From Bog-756 sp963710495 (lineage in GTDB: Bacteria; Actinomycetota; Acidimicrobiia; Acidimicrobiales; RAAP-2), in the NCBI GenBank assembly GCA_963710495.1, contig CAVQAI010000013.1:1-64000 (forward strand): 64,000 bases of DNA, written 5' to 3'. The number at the start of each line of letters is the position of its first letter. The first letter of the stretch is position 1. This document shows positions 24,750 through 33,619 of this stretch, piece after piece. A program made the translations under genes and the position numbers. The notes beneath the pieces are model-generated. The model ran no database searches, was not told the DNA's origin, and worked only from the letters and a program-made list of their open reading frames with translations.

Positions 24750-26456
24750 GTGGACCGGAAGTGGTGGACGCTCATCGGCGTGTGCGTCGGCACGTTCATG
24801 CTCCTCCTCGACATCACGGTCGTGAACGTGGCGCTTCCGGCCATCCAGCGATCGCTCCACGCTTCGTTCTCGGACCTCCAGTGGGTCATCGACGCCTACA
24901 CCGTGACCCTGGCTGCATTCCTGCTGACGGCCGGCGTCCTCGGTGACATGTTCGGCCGGCGCGGCGTCTACGCCATCGGGCTCGCCATCTTCTCCCTCTC
25001 GTCCCTGCTGTGCGGGCTGTCGACCAGCTCGCTGATGCTCATCCTCTTCCGAGGGGTCCAGGGCGTGGGCGCCGCCATCATGTTCGCCACCTCGCTGGCC
25101 CTCATCGCCAACGCCTTCTCGGGACCCGAGCGCGGGACCGCCTTCGGCGTCTATGGCGCCGTCCTGGGCGGCGCCATCGCCGTCGGGCCGCTGGTGGGGG
25201 GAGCTATCACCAGTGGGATCGGCTGGCAGTGGATCTTCTTCGTGAACCTGCCCATCGGCATGGGGGCCGTCCTGGTCACCTTGACCCGGATCTCGGACTC
25301 GCGGGACCCCGCCGCCCACCGGGTGGACTGGATCGGCTTCGTCACCTTTTCGGCCTCGCTGTTCATGCTGGTCTACGCCCTCCTCCAGGGCAACGCCCGG
25401 GGCTGGGGCAGCCCGACCATCGTGGCCCTGCTGGTCGGCTCCGGCGTCCTGTTCGCCGCCTTCGTGGTGGCGGAATGGCGGGGATCCGAGCCCATGCTCG
25501 ACATCAGCCTGTTCAAGCGCCCGGCCATGGTGGGCGTGTCGCTCGCCTCTTTCACGCTGTCGGCCTCCATCTTCGCCATGTTCCTCTACCTCACCCTCTA
25601 CCTCCAGCAGGTGCTCGGCTATGGGCCCTTCGCCGCCGGGTTGCGGTTCCTGCCGATCACGATCATGGCCTTCGTGGCCGCCCCCATCGCCGGGAAGCTG
25701 ACCGTCCGCGTGCACTCGCGCTACCTCCTCTGCCTCGGGCTCCTGCTCGTCGCCCTCGGCTGCGACCTGATGACCCGCGTGCACGCCGACTCGTCCTGGA
25801 CGGTCCTGCTCCCGGGCTTCATCGTGGCGGGCATCGGGGTGGGGATCACCAACCCGGTGGTGGCCTCGGTCACCGTCTCGGTGGTGCCTCCGGAGCGAAG
25901 TGGGATGTCCACCGGGTCGTCGAGCACGTTCCGTCAGGTGGGAGTGGCAACCGGCATCGCCGGGCTCGGCGCGGTGTTCGTCAGCCAGATCGGCCCCACG
26001 ACACTCAGCGCCCTGAGCCGCACCACGGCGGGCCAGGCCGTCGTGTCCCATGGCGGGAACCACCTCGACGGGGTCATCTCCAGTGGCACCGTCCGCCAGA
26101 CGGCCGCCACCATCGGCAACGCCGGGGGGCAGCACGCCCTGATCGGCGCCTATCAGTACGGCTTCACCACGACCTTCAACCACCTGATGGCCATTTCTAC
26201 GGTCGTCGCCTTGGTCGGATCGATCGGCACGCTCGCCCTGGTTCGCCAGCGCGACTTCATCCCGAGCTACGCGGCGGACGCCCCGGTGCCACCGGCCGGA
26301 TTCGACGACGCCGCGGGCGCACCGGCCGGGGCCGGGGTCGCCGTCCTGCCGCAGCCGGGCACGCGCCACGCCGGGGCTCCTCAGGCAACCGGCGAGCGGG
26401 CTGCGGACAGCGAACCGGTGTCCCACGAGTCGCCGACGGGAACTCCGACGAGCTAG
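24750..26456 (+). CDS. MFS transporter, DHA2/EmrB-QacA type (14 TM)
   Basis: 568 residues. The N-terminal motif is LLDITVVNVALPAIQ, characteristic of 14-TM proton-driven multidrug exporters, followed by DAYTVTLAAFLLTAGVLGD, GRRGVYAIGL (motif A) and LFRGVQGVGAA. About 14 hydrophobic helices are visible, and the last ~60 residues are a disordered Pro/Ala tail. Start GTG 24750 is preceded by a purine-rich GGGAGGGGGG. It has its own promoter at 24595-24623. It probably exports hydrophobic compounds; no specific drug can be named. Confidence 0.88.
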   Translation: MDRKWWTLIGVCVGTFMLLLDITVVNVALPAIQRSLHASFSDLQWVIDAYTVTLAAFLLTAGVLGDMFGRRGVYAIGLAIFSLSSLLCGLSTSSLMLILFRGVQGVGAAIMFATSLALIANAFSGPERGTAFGVYGAVLGGAIAVGPLVGGAITSGIGWQWIFFVNLPIGMGAVLVTLTRISDSRDPAAHRVDWIGFVTFSASLFMLVYALLQGNARGWGSPTIVALLVGSGVLFAAFVVAEWRGSEPMLDISLFKRPAMVGVSLASFTLSASIFAMFLYLTLYLQQVLGYGPFAAGLRFLPITIMAFVAAPIAGKLTVRVHSRYLLCLGLLLVALGCDLMTRVHADSSWTVLLPGFIVAGIGVGITNPVVASVTVSVVPPERSGMSTGSSSTFRQVGVATGIAGLGAVFVSQIGPTTLSALSRTTAGQAVVSHGGNHLDGVISSGTVRQTAATIGNAGGQHALIGAYQYGFTTTFNHLMAISTVVALVGSIGTLALVRQRDFIPSYAADAPVPPAGFDDAAGAPAGAGVAVLPQPGTRHAGAPQATGERAADSEPVSHESPTGTPTS

Positions 26457-26486
26457 GTCCGGACCGGACCACTGCCGCCGGCCCCC

Positions 26487-26783
26487 ATGCATCGCAGCGA
26501 ACCGCCCGCCGATCCGCTTGGGTCACCGCCGGGGGGCTCGCCCAACCACACCATGCCCGAGTCGCCGTCCGGACGCCCCCTCGACCAGCCGCACCCTTCC
26601 CGGCTGGCATCCGACCACCCGCACCGGGCCGAGATCCTTGCCGCCCATCGAGCGGCCTTAGCCGAGGGTCGGCCCGGCTACACCGATCCTGAGACCGGTC
26701 TCTACGTCATGACCTCGGCCCATCTGCTCGGCCGGTCGGTGTGCTGTCAGTCGGGATGCCGCCACTGTCCCTACGCGGTGTAA
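26487..26783 (+). CDS. DUF5522 protein
   Basis: 98 residues. The N-terminal half is Pro/Ser-rich and low in conservation signals. The C-terminal half has the DUF5522 pattern YTDPETGLYVMTSAHLLGRS followed by VCCQSGCRHCPY. The four cysteines and one histidine suggest a metal-binding knuckle. Function unknown. It starts 30 bp after the MFS stop and may share its transcript. Confidence 0.7.
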   Translation: MHRSEPPADPLGSPPGGSPNHTMPESPSGRPLDQPHPSRLASDHPHRAEILAAHRAALAEGRPGYTDPETGLYVMTSAHLLGRSVCCQSGCRHCPYAV

Positions 26784-26976
26784 CCGGGACGTCGTCCAGG
26801 GTCCAGGGATCCCAAGCTAAGAGCAGCAGCCGACGTCTGGGGCTGGCCGACCGCTTGAAGCTCCGCATCGCTCGTCGAATCCGAGGCGTATGGTTCGCGT
26901 CCGGGGATCGTCCTGCCTGGGACGTCCATCGTGCACCGGCAAGCCCGGCCCACGCCATCGGATGGAGGAGACGGCC

Positions 26977-27966
26977 TTGAAGACGAGACTGACCGAGATT
27001 CTCGGGGTCGAGCACCCGGTGATGCTGGCCGGCATGGGGGGTGTCTCGTACGCCCCGCTCGTCACCGCGGTGTCCGATGCCGGGGGTTTCGGCTGCCTCG
27101 GGGCCTCGACCATGAGCACCGAGCGGATGGTGGCCGAGATGGCCGCGGTGCGGGATGCCACCGACAAGCCGTTCGGTGTCGACCTGCTCACGGCCATGCC
27201 CGGGGACCTGGAGGGCCAGGTCGACGAAATCATCAAGGGGGGTGCATCCGTCTTCGTCGCCGGACTGGGCGTGCCCTCCGACGTGGTCGACCTCTGCCAT
27301 CGCCACGGTCTCCTGGTGGTCAACATGTGCGGCAAGGTGGACCACGCCCGGCGGGCCCAGGCGGCCGGCTGCGACATCGTGGTCGCCCAGGGCACCGAGG
27401 CCGGAGGTCACACCGGCCTGGTGGCCACCATGCCGCTGGTGCCCCAGATCGTCGATGCGGTGGGAGCCGACATCCCGGTGGTGGCCGCCGGGGGCATCTT
27501 CGACGGACGGGGACTCGCCGCGGCACTGGCCCTCGGCGCCGACGGGATCTGGGTCGGGACCCGCTTCATCGCCACCCCGGAGGCCCGGAGCGTGGCCGGG
27601 TACAAGGACGCGCTGGTCCGCACCCGGGAGGACGGGACCACCATCAGCCGGGCCTTCTCGGGGAAGACCATGCGGGTGGTGCGCAACGACTACACCGACT
27701 TCTTCGACGAGCACCCCTCCGAGCTGAGCCCGTTCCCCGCCCAGCTGGGTCGTTCCATGGGCGACGGGGCGTTCCACCTCGGCGGGGGCGAGGAGACCGA
27801 CGGGGTCGACCCCGAACGGGAGTGCTACCCGACCGGGCAGGGGGTCGGGGCGATCCACGCCCTCGTCCCCGCGGCCAGATTGGTGACCGAGATCGTCGAC
27901 CAGGCCGAGCAGGTCCTCGCCGGCCTCAACGCAGCACCGAGCGGTCGCCGGCCCGGAGGCCTCTGA
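26977..27966 (+). CDS. Nitronate monooxygenase-family FMN protein
   Basis: 329 residues from TTG 26977, chosen because GGAGGAG at 26964-26970 is a strong ribosome site at correct distance; ATG 26962 is an in-frame alternative. Seen: LGVEHPVMLAGMGGVSYAPL, DKPFGVDLLTAMPG, the catalytic-type histidine in GTEAGGHTGLVATMP, and AAGGIFDGRGLAAALALGAD for FMN phosphate binding. Family members oxidise nitronates, but some, such as mycobacterial Rv3553 (IpdC), are flavin enzymes of steroid ring degradation. A catabolic role is plausible given the nearby thiolase and hydratase. The 3' end overlaps the convergent GH1 gene by 41 bp. Confidence 0.8.
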   Translation: MKTRLTEILGVEHPVMLAGMGGVSYAPLVTAVSDAGGFGCLGASTMSTERMVAEMAAVRDATDKPFGVDLLTAMPGDLEGQVDEIIKGGASVFVAGLGVPSDVVDLCHRHGLLVVNMCGKVDHARRAQAAGCDIVVAQGTEAGGHTGLVATMPLVPQIVDAVGADIPVVAAGGIFDGRGLAAALALGADGIWVGTRFIATPEARSVAGYKDALVRTREDGTTISRAFSGKTMRVVRNDYTDFFDEHPSELSPFPAQLGRSMGDGAFHLGGGEETDGVDPERECYPTGQGVGAIHALVPAARLVTEIVDQAEQVLAGLNAAPSGRRPGGL

Positions 27967-29428
27967 TGATCCGGCGGTAGGCACCCGCCGCGTCGTCCCC
28001 GAGGGAGTCGGTGGGGAGCCACGTGATGCCGCGGTCCCCGCGGTGCCGGTCGACCCCGAAGAGGCCGAAGCGGGGCTCGTAGGAACCCCACTCGTAATTG
28101 TCCATGAGCGACCAGTGCCAGTACCCGGCGACCGGCACGCCCCGGTCGATGGCGGCCACCACCGCGGCGATGTTGTCGCGCAGGTACCGGGGGCGGTCCC
28201 ATCCGTCGAGGCGCGGGTAGGAGCGCCCGTTGCGCACCCGGTTGCACAGCCCGTTCTCCACCACCCAGAGGGGCATCCCCGGGGCGAGCGAATGTTGGTC
28301 GACCAGCCAGCGGGTGAGGCCGGGAGGATCGGGGGGGTCGTCCCAGAGCGCACGGGCCGGTGGCCAGCTCCGCCCACCGGCCGTCCGGTGGCCGGGGAGC
28401 CGGAAGTGACGGCTGGCCAGCGGGTCGTAGTAGTCGACGGCCAAGGCGTCGAGCGTGCGCTCGTGCGCGCTGTCGTAGACGGCGTCGACGGCCCGGCGAG
28501 GGAGCGCGACCCGGCGACCGAACAGGGACCGCCGCGCCCGGCGACCGGAGGGAGCGGTCAGAGCGGCGGCTCGGCGGAGGAAGCGCTCGCCGGGAGCCGA
28601 TGCGGCGCACAGCCGTTGATGCTGCCGGCGGCGCTCGGCCAACCAGTCGTCGAGCTCGTCGCGCTGGACGCCGGCACCGCGGGCCAGGAGGAGATCGGTG
28701 AACATCCGGTCGTACTCGTAGGTGCTGAGGCAGAGGTTGTTGGTGGTCACCTCGGCATCGGGACGAGCCCGGTGGATCGCCTCGTAGGCCAGCACGTGCG
28801 CGGTGAGGAGGTTGTCGGTGGCGATGGCCGCGTCCTCGAAGGCCAGCAGGCGTCCCGGCGGGAAGTCACCCAGGAGCCAGGAGTTGAGGACGAGGACGTT
28901 GATCTCGTTGAGCGTGACCCAATGGCGGACGTCGGGCGCCAGCTCTTCGGCGACCAGCTCCGCCCACCGGCGGAAACGGTCGGGGGCATCGGGCCGCAGC
29001 CAGAACTCGACCCCCAGCCAGTCGGGATGGGTGAAGTGGTGCAGCGTGACCAACGGGCGGAGACCCCGCTCGGTGCAGGACTGCACGATGCGGCGGTAGC
29101 CGCCCAGCGCCCGCCGGTCGACGGTGAGGTCGTCGGTCACCACTCGCGCCCACTCGACGCTCAGCCGGAAGCTGTCGCACCCGATGGCGGCGGCCCGGTC
29201 GAGGGCCTCCTCCGGCCGGTCGAAGAAGCCGACCGCGTTGCCCGAGGGCTCCACCCGACCCACCTGTTCCCAGGCCAGCCAATTGTTGGCCGGCTCGCCT
29301 GGCCCGTTGAACCCCCCCTCGATCTGAAAGCCGGCCGTGGCCACCCCGAAGAGGAACTCCCCGGGTACCAGGCCCGGGACGGGGTTGGTGAGCGGTGACG
29401 GCGTCGAGGGCAGGGTCCCACCTTTCAC
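27926..29428 (-). CDS. Glycoside hydrolase family 1 (beta-glucosidase-like)
   Basis: About 500 residues. The N-terminus is FLFGVATAGFQIEGG, RLSVEWARV follows, the acid/base Glu is in WVTLNEINVL, and the nucleophile Glu is in LWVVENGLCNR. GYWHWSLMDNYEWGSYEPRFG (shown in part) is the aglycone-side signature. Both catalytic glutamates are present, so it should hydrolyse beta-glycosides. No signal peptide is seen, so it acts in the cytoplasm. GTG 29428 is the best start available; an AAAGGTGGG just downstream might instead serve a CTG, so the start is uncertain. It is divergent from the thiolase-like gene. Confidence 0.85.
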   Translation of the reverse strand: MKGGTLPSTPSPLTNPVPGLVPGEFLFGVATAGFQIEGGFNGPGEPANNWLAWEQVGRVEPSGNAVGFFDRPEEALDRAAAIGCDSFRLSVEWARVVTDDLTVDRRALGGYRRIVQSCTERGLRPLVTLHHFTHPDWLGVEFWLRPDAPDRFRRWAELVAEELAPDVRHWVTLNEINVLVLNSWLLGDFPPGRLLAFEDAAIATDNLLTAHVLAYEAIHRARPDAEVTTNNLCLSTYEYDRMFTDLLLARGAGVQRDELDDWLAERRRQHQRLCAASAPGERFLRRAAALTAPSGRRARRSLFGRRVALPRRAVDAVYDSAHERTLDALAVDYYDPLASRHFRLPGHRTAGGRSWPPARALWDDPPDPPGLTRWLVDQHSLAPGMPLWVVENGLCNRVRNGRSYPRLDGWDRPRYLRDNIAAVVAAIDRGVPVAGYWHWSLMDNYEWGSYEPRFGLFGVDRHRGDRGITWLPTDSLGDDAAGAYRRIIRGLRAGDRSVLR

Positions 29429-29501
29429 GATCCGTAGCGGCCCGGGTTGGAGATGGCGATGGTACCTTGCGGCCCGGGACGAGCTGCGTCCTCCCGCCCC
29501 C

Positions 29502-31058
29502 ATGCCCGCAACGAGCCACGATCCCGAACGCGTCCCCGTCGTCATCTCGTCGGGACAGGCCATCGAGCGAGACGAGCTGGTCACCGCCCTCGACCTGATG
29601 GAGCGGGCCGCCGAGGCGGCCCTGTCCGAGGCACCCGGCCTGCGGGGAGCGATCGAGCGCCTCTCGGTCGTCAACATCATGAGCCGCGGCGGCCTCGCCC
29701 CGGCCACCGAGCTGGCCCGGCGTCTGGGGATCGAGGGCGCCGCCTGCGAGGTGAGCACGATCGGCGGCAACACCCCCCAGTGGCTGGTGAGCCGAGCCGC
29801 CGCCGACATCGCCGGCGGGAACCTCTCCGCCACGCTGATCGCCGGAGCCGAGGCCATCCGGTCGTCGCGAGCGCGCCGGGCCGATGGGCGGAGCACCGAC
29901 CTCGCTGCCGAGCCCGGTGCCGGCGTCCCGCCCGACCCCGTGGTCGGCGACGACCACCCGGGACTGGGCCCGGCCGAGTCGGCCGTCGGCCTCGTCGCCC
30001 CGGTGCAGATCTACCCCCTGTTCGAGAGCGTGCTGGCCGCCCGGTCCGGCCGGGACGCCGCCGCCCAACGGCAGGTCATCGGCGAGCTGTTCGCACCGTT
30101 CACGGAGGTGGCGGCGGCCAACCCCTACGCCTGGTTCCCCGAGGCCCGGACGGCCGAGGCCATCGCCACCCCGTCACCGGACAACCGCATCGTGGCCGAG
30201 CCCTACACCAAGCGGATGAGCGCCTTCCTCGGCTCGGACCAGGGTGCGGTGCTCATCGTCTGCTCGCTGGCCACGGCGATCACCGCCGGGGTGGCCGACC
30301 GGGCCGTCTTCATCTGGGCGGGAGCGGAAGCCACCGACGTGCGTTTCCCGGCGGCCCGGCCCGATCCCGGCCGGTCACCGGCCATCGCCGCCGCCGGACA
30401 AGCCCTGTTCGAGGCGGCCTCTCGGGCGGCGGAAACATCGACGGCGATCGGCGTCGACGACATCGACGTCCTCGACGTCTACTCCTGCTTCCCGTCAGCC
30501 GTCGAGCTCGCCGTGGACGCGCTCGGGATCGCCCCCGGCCGCGGGCTGACCGTCACCGGCGGCCTCCCCTACTTCGGCGGCCCGGGGAACAACTACACCA
30601 CCCACGCCATCGCCACGGTCACCGACATCCTGCGAGAGGCCCCGGGCACCCGGGACACCGGGGGCCTGGGCCGTCTCGGCCTGGCCACCGGCCTCGGCTG
30701 GTACATCACCAAGCACGCCCTCGGCATCTACGGATCGGAGCCCCCACCCGGCGGCTACCACCGGGGAGACACGCGCCAGGCCCAGGCCGTCATCGACGCC
30801 TCGACGGTCGAGACCGCCCTCGAGGTCGACGTTCCCACACCCGCCCGGGTCGTCGCCGCCACCGTCCTGCGTGGCAACACCGGTGGGCCCACCGCCGCCC
30901 CGATGATCGTGCGCCTGCCCGACGGCCGCCAGATGGCCGTCATCCAGGCCGACCAGGCCGTCCTCGAGGCGGCCGGCGAGCTCGATGTGCCCGGCATGGT
31001 CGGCAGTCGCGTGGTCGTCGAAGCCGGCGTGCCGCGCTACCGTCTGGCCACAAGCTGA
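29502..31058 (+). CDS. Thiolase-like protein lacking the usual nucleophilic cysteine
   Basis: 518 residues with thiolase-fold segments: ERLSVVNIMSRG, LSATLIAGAEAI, NYTTHAIATVTDILRE (a histidine) and GLGWYITKHALGIYG. Where canonical thiolases have the acyl-accepting Cys, this one reads STIGGNTPQWLVS, so that Cys is absent. A C-terminal ~80-residue extension resembles the OB-like domain of SCP-x/thiolase-like proteins. Such proteins are usually annotated acetyl-CoA acetyltransferase, but canonical thiolysis is doubtful. The next gene, an enoyl-CoA hydratase, follows after 18 bp, so they are probably one operon. Confidence 0.75.
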   Translation: MPATSHDPERVPVVISSGQAIERDELVTALDLMERAAEAALSEAPGLRGAIERLSVVNIMSRGGLAPATELARRLGIEGAACEVSTIGGNTPQWLVSRAAADIAGGNLSATLIAGAEAIRSSRARRADGRSTDLAAEPGAGVPPDPVVGDDHPGLGPAESAVGLVAPVQIYPLFESVLAARSGRDAAAQRQVIGELFAPFTEVAAANPYAWFPEARTAEAIATPSPDNRIVAEPYTKRMSAFLGSDQGAVLIVCSLATAITAGVADRAVFIWAGAEATDVRFPAARPDPGRSPAIAAAGQALFEAASRAAETSTAIGVDDIDVLDVYSCFPSAVELAVDALGIAPGRGLTVTGGLPYFGGPGNNYTTHAIATVTDILREAPGTRDTGGLGRLGLATGLGWYITKHALGIYGSEPPPGGYHRGDTRQAQAVIDASTVETALEVDVPTPARVVAATVLRGNTGGPTAAPMIVRLPDGRQMAVIQADQAVLEAAGELDVPGMVGSRVVVEAGVPRYRLATS

Positions 31059-31076
31059 CGTCAGGAGAGCCTTGCC

Positions 31077-31847
31077 ATGTCCGAACTGCTCCGTGAGCGC
31101 CAGGGCCACACCGAGATCCTCACCATCAACCGGCCCGAGGCCCGCAATGCCGTCAACGGTGCCGTGTCCCGAGGCTTTTCGGACGCCTTCGACGACCTCG
31201 AAGCCGACAGCGACTGCTGGGTGGTCATCGTGACCGGCAGTGGCGACAAGGCGTTCAGTGCCGGCATGGACTTGAAGGCGTTCACCGCCGGCGAGGCCGG
31301 CGAGATCATGGGGGCCAAGGGCGGCTTCGGCGGGATCGCCCAGCGCGACTTCCCCAAGCCGATCATCGCCGCGGTCAACGGCTCGGCCCTGGCCGGCGGG
31401 TGCGAGATCATGCTCGCCTGCGACCTGGCGGTGGCGGTGGAGGAGGCGAAGTTCGGCATCCCCGAGGTCAAGCGAGGGCTGATGGCCGGAGCCGGTGCCC
31501 TCATCCGCCTGCCGAAGAGGATCCCGCCCACCATCGCCATGGAGCTCGCCCTCACCGGCGATTCGATCGATGCCCGCCGGGCCCTCGAGCTCGGGCTCAT
31601 CAACCGGGTGGTTCCGGCCGGCAAGCTCATGGAGGAGGCACTGGCCCTGGCCGGGACCATCGCCGACAACGCTCCGCTGGCCGTGCGGGCGTCCAAGCGG
31701 GTGATGAAGCTGGCCGGCGAGCTCCCCGATGCCGAGGGTTGGGCCATCAACAATGCCGCGGTGCCCGAGGTCTTCGGGTCGGCCGACGCCCAAGAAGGTC
31801 CGATCGCCTTCGCCGAGAAGCGCAAGCCCAACTGGACGGGCAAATAG
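31077..31847 (+). CDS. Enoyl-CoA hydratase/isomerase (crotonase family)
   Basis: 256 residues. Seen: LTINRPEARNAVNG, the oxyanion-hole segment DKAFSAGMDLKAF, KPIIAAVNGSALAGGCEIML, and the catalytic-glutamate segment KFGIPEVKRGLMAGAGALIR. Normal family length. It hydrates or isomerises a 2-enoyl-CoA, the product expected from the acyl-CoA dehydrogenases of this window. GGAGAG precedes ATG 31077. It follows the thiolase-like gene closely and is probably co-transcribed. Confidence 0.88.
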   Translation: MSELLRERQGHTEILTINRPEARNAVNGAVSRGFSDAFDDLEADSDCWVVIVTGSGDKAFSAGMDLKAFTAGEAGEIMGAKGGFGGIAQRDFPKPIIAAVNGSALAGGCEIMLACDLAVAVEEAKFGIPEVKRGLMAGAGALIRLPKRIPPTIAMELALTGDSIDARRALELGLINRVVPAGKLMEEALALAGTIADNAPLAVRASKRVMKLAGELPDAEGWAINNAAVPEVFGSADAQEGPIAFAEKRKPNWTGK

Positions 31848-31899
31848 CCCGGCGGGCGCGGACCGGCATGCGGCGGCCGGAGCCGGGGAGCGACACCGA

Positions 31900-32346
31900 G
31901 TGCAACTAGCCGGTCACCTGGTGCCGGGGAGCAGTGTCCCGTCCTTGTCGGCCGGGCTCGATGGCTTCCGGCTCATCCTCCACCTATTGGCAGCCACCGT
32001 CTGGGTGGGAGGCCAGTTCACCGTGGCCGGCCTGCTCCCCACCATCAGGTCCCTGGGCGAGGATGCCCCGAAGCGGGTGGCCCGCGCCCTCGCCCGGTTG
32101 TTGTGGCCGGCCTACGCCGTGCTGGTGGTCACCGGGTTCTGGAACATCGGCGCCCTCACCGTGGATCACGCCTCGACGGCGTGGAAGACCGTGCTCATCG
32201 TCAAGATCGTGGTGGTGGCCGTGGCCGGGGTGGCCGTCTTCCTCCACCAGCGCGCCACCTCGAAGGGGGCCCTCGCCGCCTGGGGGGCGATCGGCGCCGT
32301 GGCCTCGGTGGGAGCCCTCTGCCTCGGGGTGTTCCTGGCCGGCTGA
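31900..32346 (+). CDS. CopD-like membrane protein
   Basis: 148 residues, four membrane helices (LILHLLAATVWVGGQFTVAG, LLWPAYAVLVVTGFWNIGAL, TVLIVKIVVVAVAGVAVFLH and GAIGAVASVGALCLGVFLAG). The first helix with H and W, and TAWKTVLIVKI, follow the CopD/YcnJ-type (copper resistance D) or DUF2269-like pattern. The role may be in copper handling or heme-related membrane redox, but neither is shown. GTG 31900 is chosen because GGGGAG lies nine nt upstream. Confidence 0.6.
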   Translation: MQLAGHLVPGSSVPSLSAGLDGFRLILHLLAATVWVGGQFTVAGLLPTIRSLGEDAPKRVARALARLLWPAYAVLVVTGFWNIGALTVDHASTAWKTVLIVKIVVVAVAGVAVFLHQRATSKGALAAWGAIGAVASVGALCLGVFLAG

Positions 32347-32457
32347 CGCCATCCACCGGGGACGACGGCGTCGAACACTCTCTGATCACGCCGTGCTGCG
32401 TCGGCAGGTCGGACAGGTCTAACCTGGTGTAGTAGCCCGCACAAAGGAGATTCCACC

Positions 32458-32733
32458 GTGCTTATCGGCCCCGCAGAGATCTTCGGCGTAGACGGCATCA
32501 TCATCCTGGTCGTGGTGGTCCTCGTGCTGTTCGGTTCGACCCAGATCCCCAAGCTGGCCCGCTCCCTGGGCTCGGCCCAGAAGGAGTTCAAGAAGGGCCT
32601 CGACGAAGGAGCTTCCGAGGACGGCACGACCAAGTCGGTCGAGGCGCCCGCCCCGGCGGCGGTGAGCCCGCCCCCCCAGTCTGCGCCCAGCGTCGAGGTG
32701 CGCGCCGACGGGTCCAACAACCAGTCGTCCTGA
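32458..32733 (+). CDS. tatA: Sec-independent translocase subunit TatA
   Basis: 91 residues. One N-terminal membrane helix (GIIILVVVVLVLFGSTQIP), the FG pair and the amphipathic helix KLARSLGSAQKEFKKGL are diagnostic of TatA/E. A Pro/Ala-rich acidic tail follows. TatA forms the pore for folded proteins with twin-arginine signals. Start GTG 32458 is preceded by AAAGGAGA at 32443-32450, a strong ribosome site, and TAACCT at 32420-32425 could be the -10 box. TatB and TatC are not in the window. Confidence 0.9.
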   Translation: MLIGPAEIFGVDGIIILVVVVLVLFGSTQIPKLARSLGSAQKEFKKGLDEGASEDGTTKSVEAPAPAAVSPPPQSAPSVEVRADGSNNQSS

Positions 32734-32752
32734 ACCCACCTCCGCCGCGCCC

Positions 32753-33457
32753 ATGAGCCACGTCGACGGGCGCAGTGCCGCCATGCGGTCGGCTCGGGTG
32801 CCGCCCACCGGGCGGCCATTCCCGTTCTGGGTACTCCAGCTGGGCGAGATGATCGCCGCTGTCGTGCTGGTCGAAGTCTCCGTCCACGTGAGCGGTGGGG
32901 CGACGCTGATCGTCGCCGCCCTGGCCTTCGCCCTGCTGGCCGCCGCGGCGCAGGGGCCACTCGGCCTGGTGCGGATCTGCCCCCAACGAGTCCACGTCGC
33001 ACTGGTGCTGACGGCTGCCGGCCTGGCCGCCGCGGCCCCGGCGGTCCCCGCCCTGCGCCCCGACATCGAGGGGATCATCGTGCTCGAGTTCGCCGCCGTC
33101 GGGCTCATCCGGCTGGCCACCCTGACGCGGACGTCGGAGCAGTCTCGAGACGGGTCCCGAAACCGGCGCCGGGCGGCGACGGTCATCGACACCACCGCTT
33201 CGGTCGTCGACCCCACCACCGCCCCGTCGCCGCCCCCCGCGCCGGCCCCGACCGGGACAACAGCCGGTGCGGCGACCGAGAGCGCGGCGCGGCGTGCCGG
33301 GCGGGCCGCCGGCGCGGCGACCGCATCGGGCAAGCGGCTGGCCGCCACCCACCGGCCGGCCGCCGAAGCTCGGGTCAAACGGTCCATCCGCCACGCCGGG
33401 CGCTGGGCGGGCCGGTTCACATCCCCACCCTCCGACCACCGGCCGCCGGAGGCGTAG
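32753..33457 (+). CDS. Membrane protein of unknown function
   Basis: 234 residues, family not recognised. About four hydrophobic stretches occupy residues 25-125 (FWVLQLGEMIAAVVLVEVSV, LIVAALAFALLAAAAQGPLG, VALVLTAAGLAAAAPAVPAL and IIVLEFAAVGLIRLATL). The C-terminal ~110 residues are Ala/Pro/Arg-rich and probably disordered and basic. It follows tatA by 20 bp and could share its transcript. ATG 32753 has no clear ribosome site. Confidence 0.55.
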   Translation: MSHVDGRSAAMRSARVPPTGRPFPFWVLQLGEMIAAVVLVEVSVHVSGGATLIVAALAFALLAAAAQGPLGLVRICPQRVHVALVLTAAGLAAAAPAVPALRPDIEGIIVLEFAAVGLIRLATLTRTSEQSRDGSRNRRRAATVIDTTASVVDPTTAPSPPPAPAPTGTTAGAATESAARRAGRAAGAATASGKRLAATHRPAAEARVKRSIRHAGRWAGRFTSPPSDHRPPEA

Positions 33458-33619
33458 GGAGGCGCGGACGAGGACGCCCCTGGGCCCGGCCACGCCGGGT
33501 TGCCCGGCGCAGGCGGCCACCGGGAAGCTGGGCACCTCCTGGGCCCGCATGGTGTTGACCGCGGCTGATCTCGGCCGGCGTCCTCTCCCGAGGGTGCCGG
33601 TCGTGGAAAGGGGAGGGCG

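Noticed and set aside
24657..26492. 611-codon open frame antisense to the MFS gene
   Set aside because: Composition is the His/Asp/Gly-rich pattern of a GC-rich antisense shadow. The plus-strand MFS protein is unmistakable.
31055..31064. CTGACGTCAG palindrome before the enoyl-CoA hydratase
   Set aside because: It has the operator half-sites but no 3-bp centre, and it contains the stop codon of the preceding gene. It is probably not a site of the same regulator.
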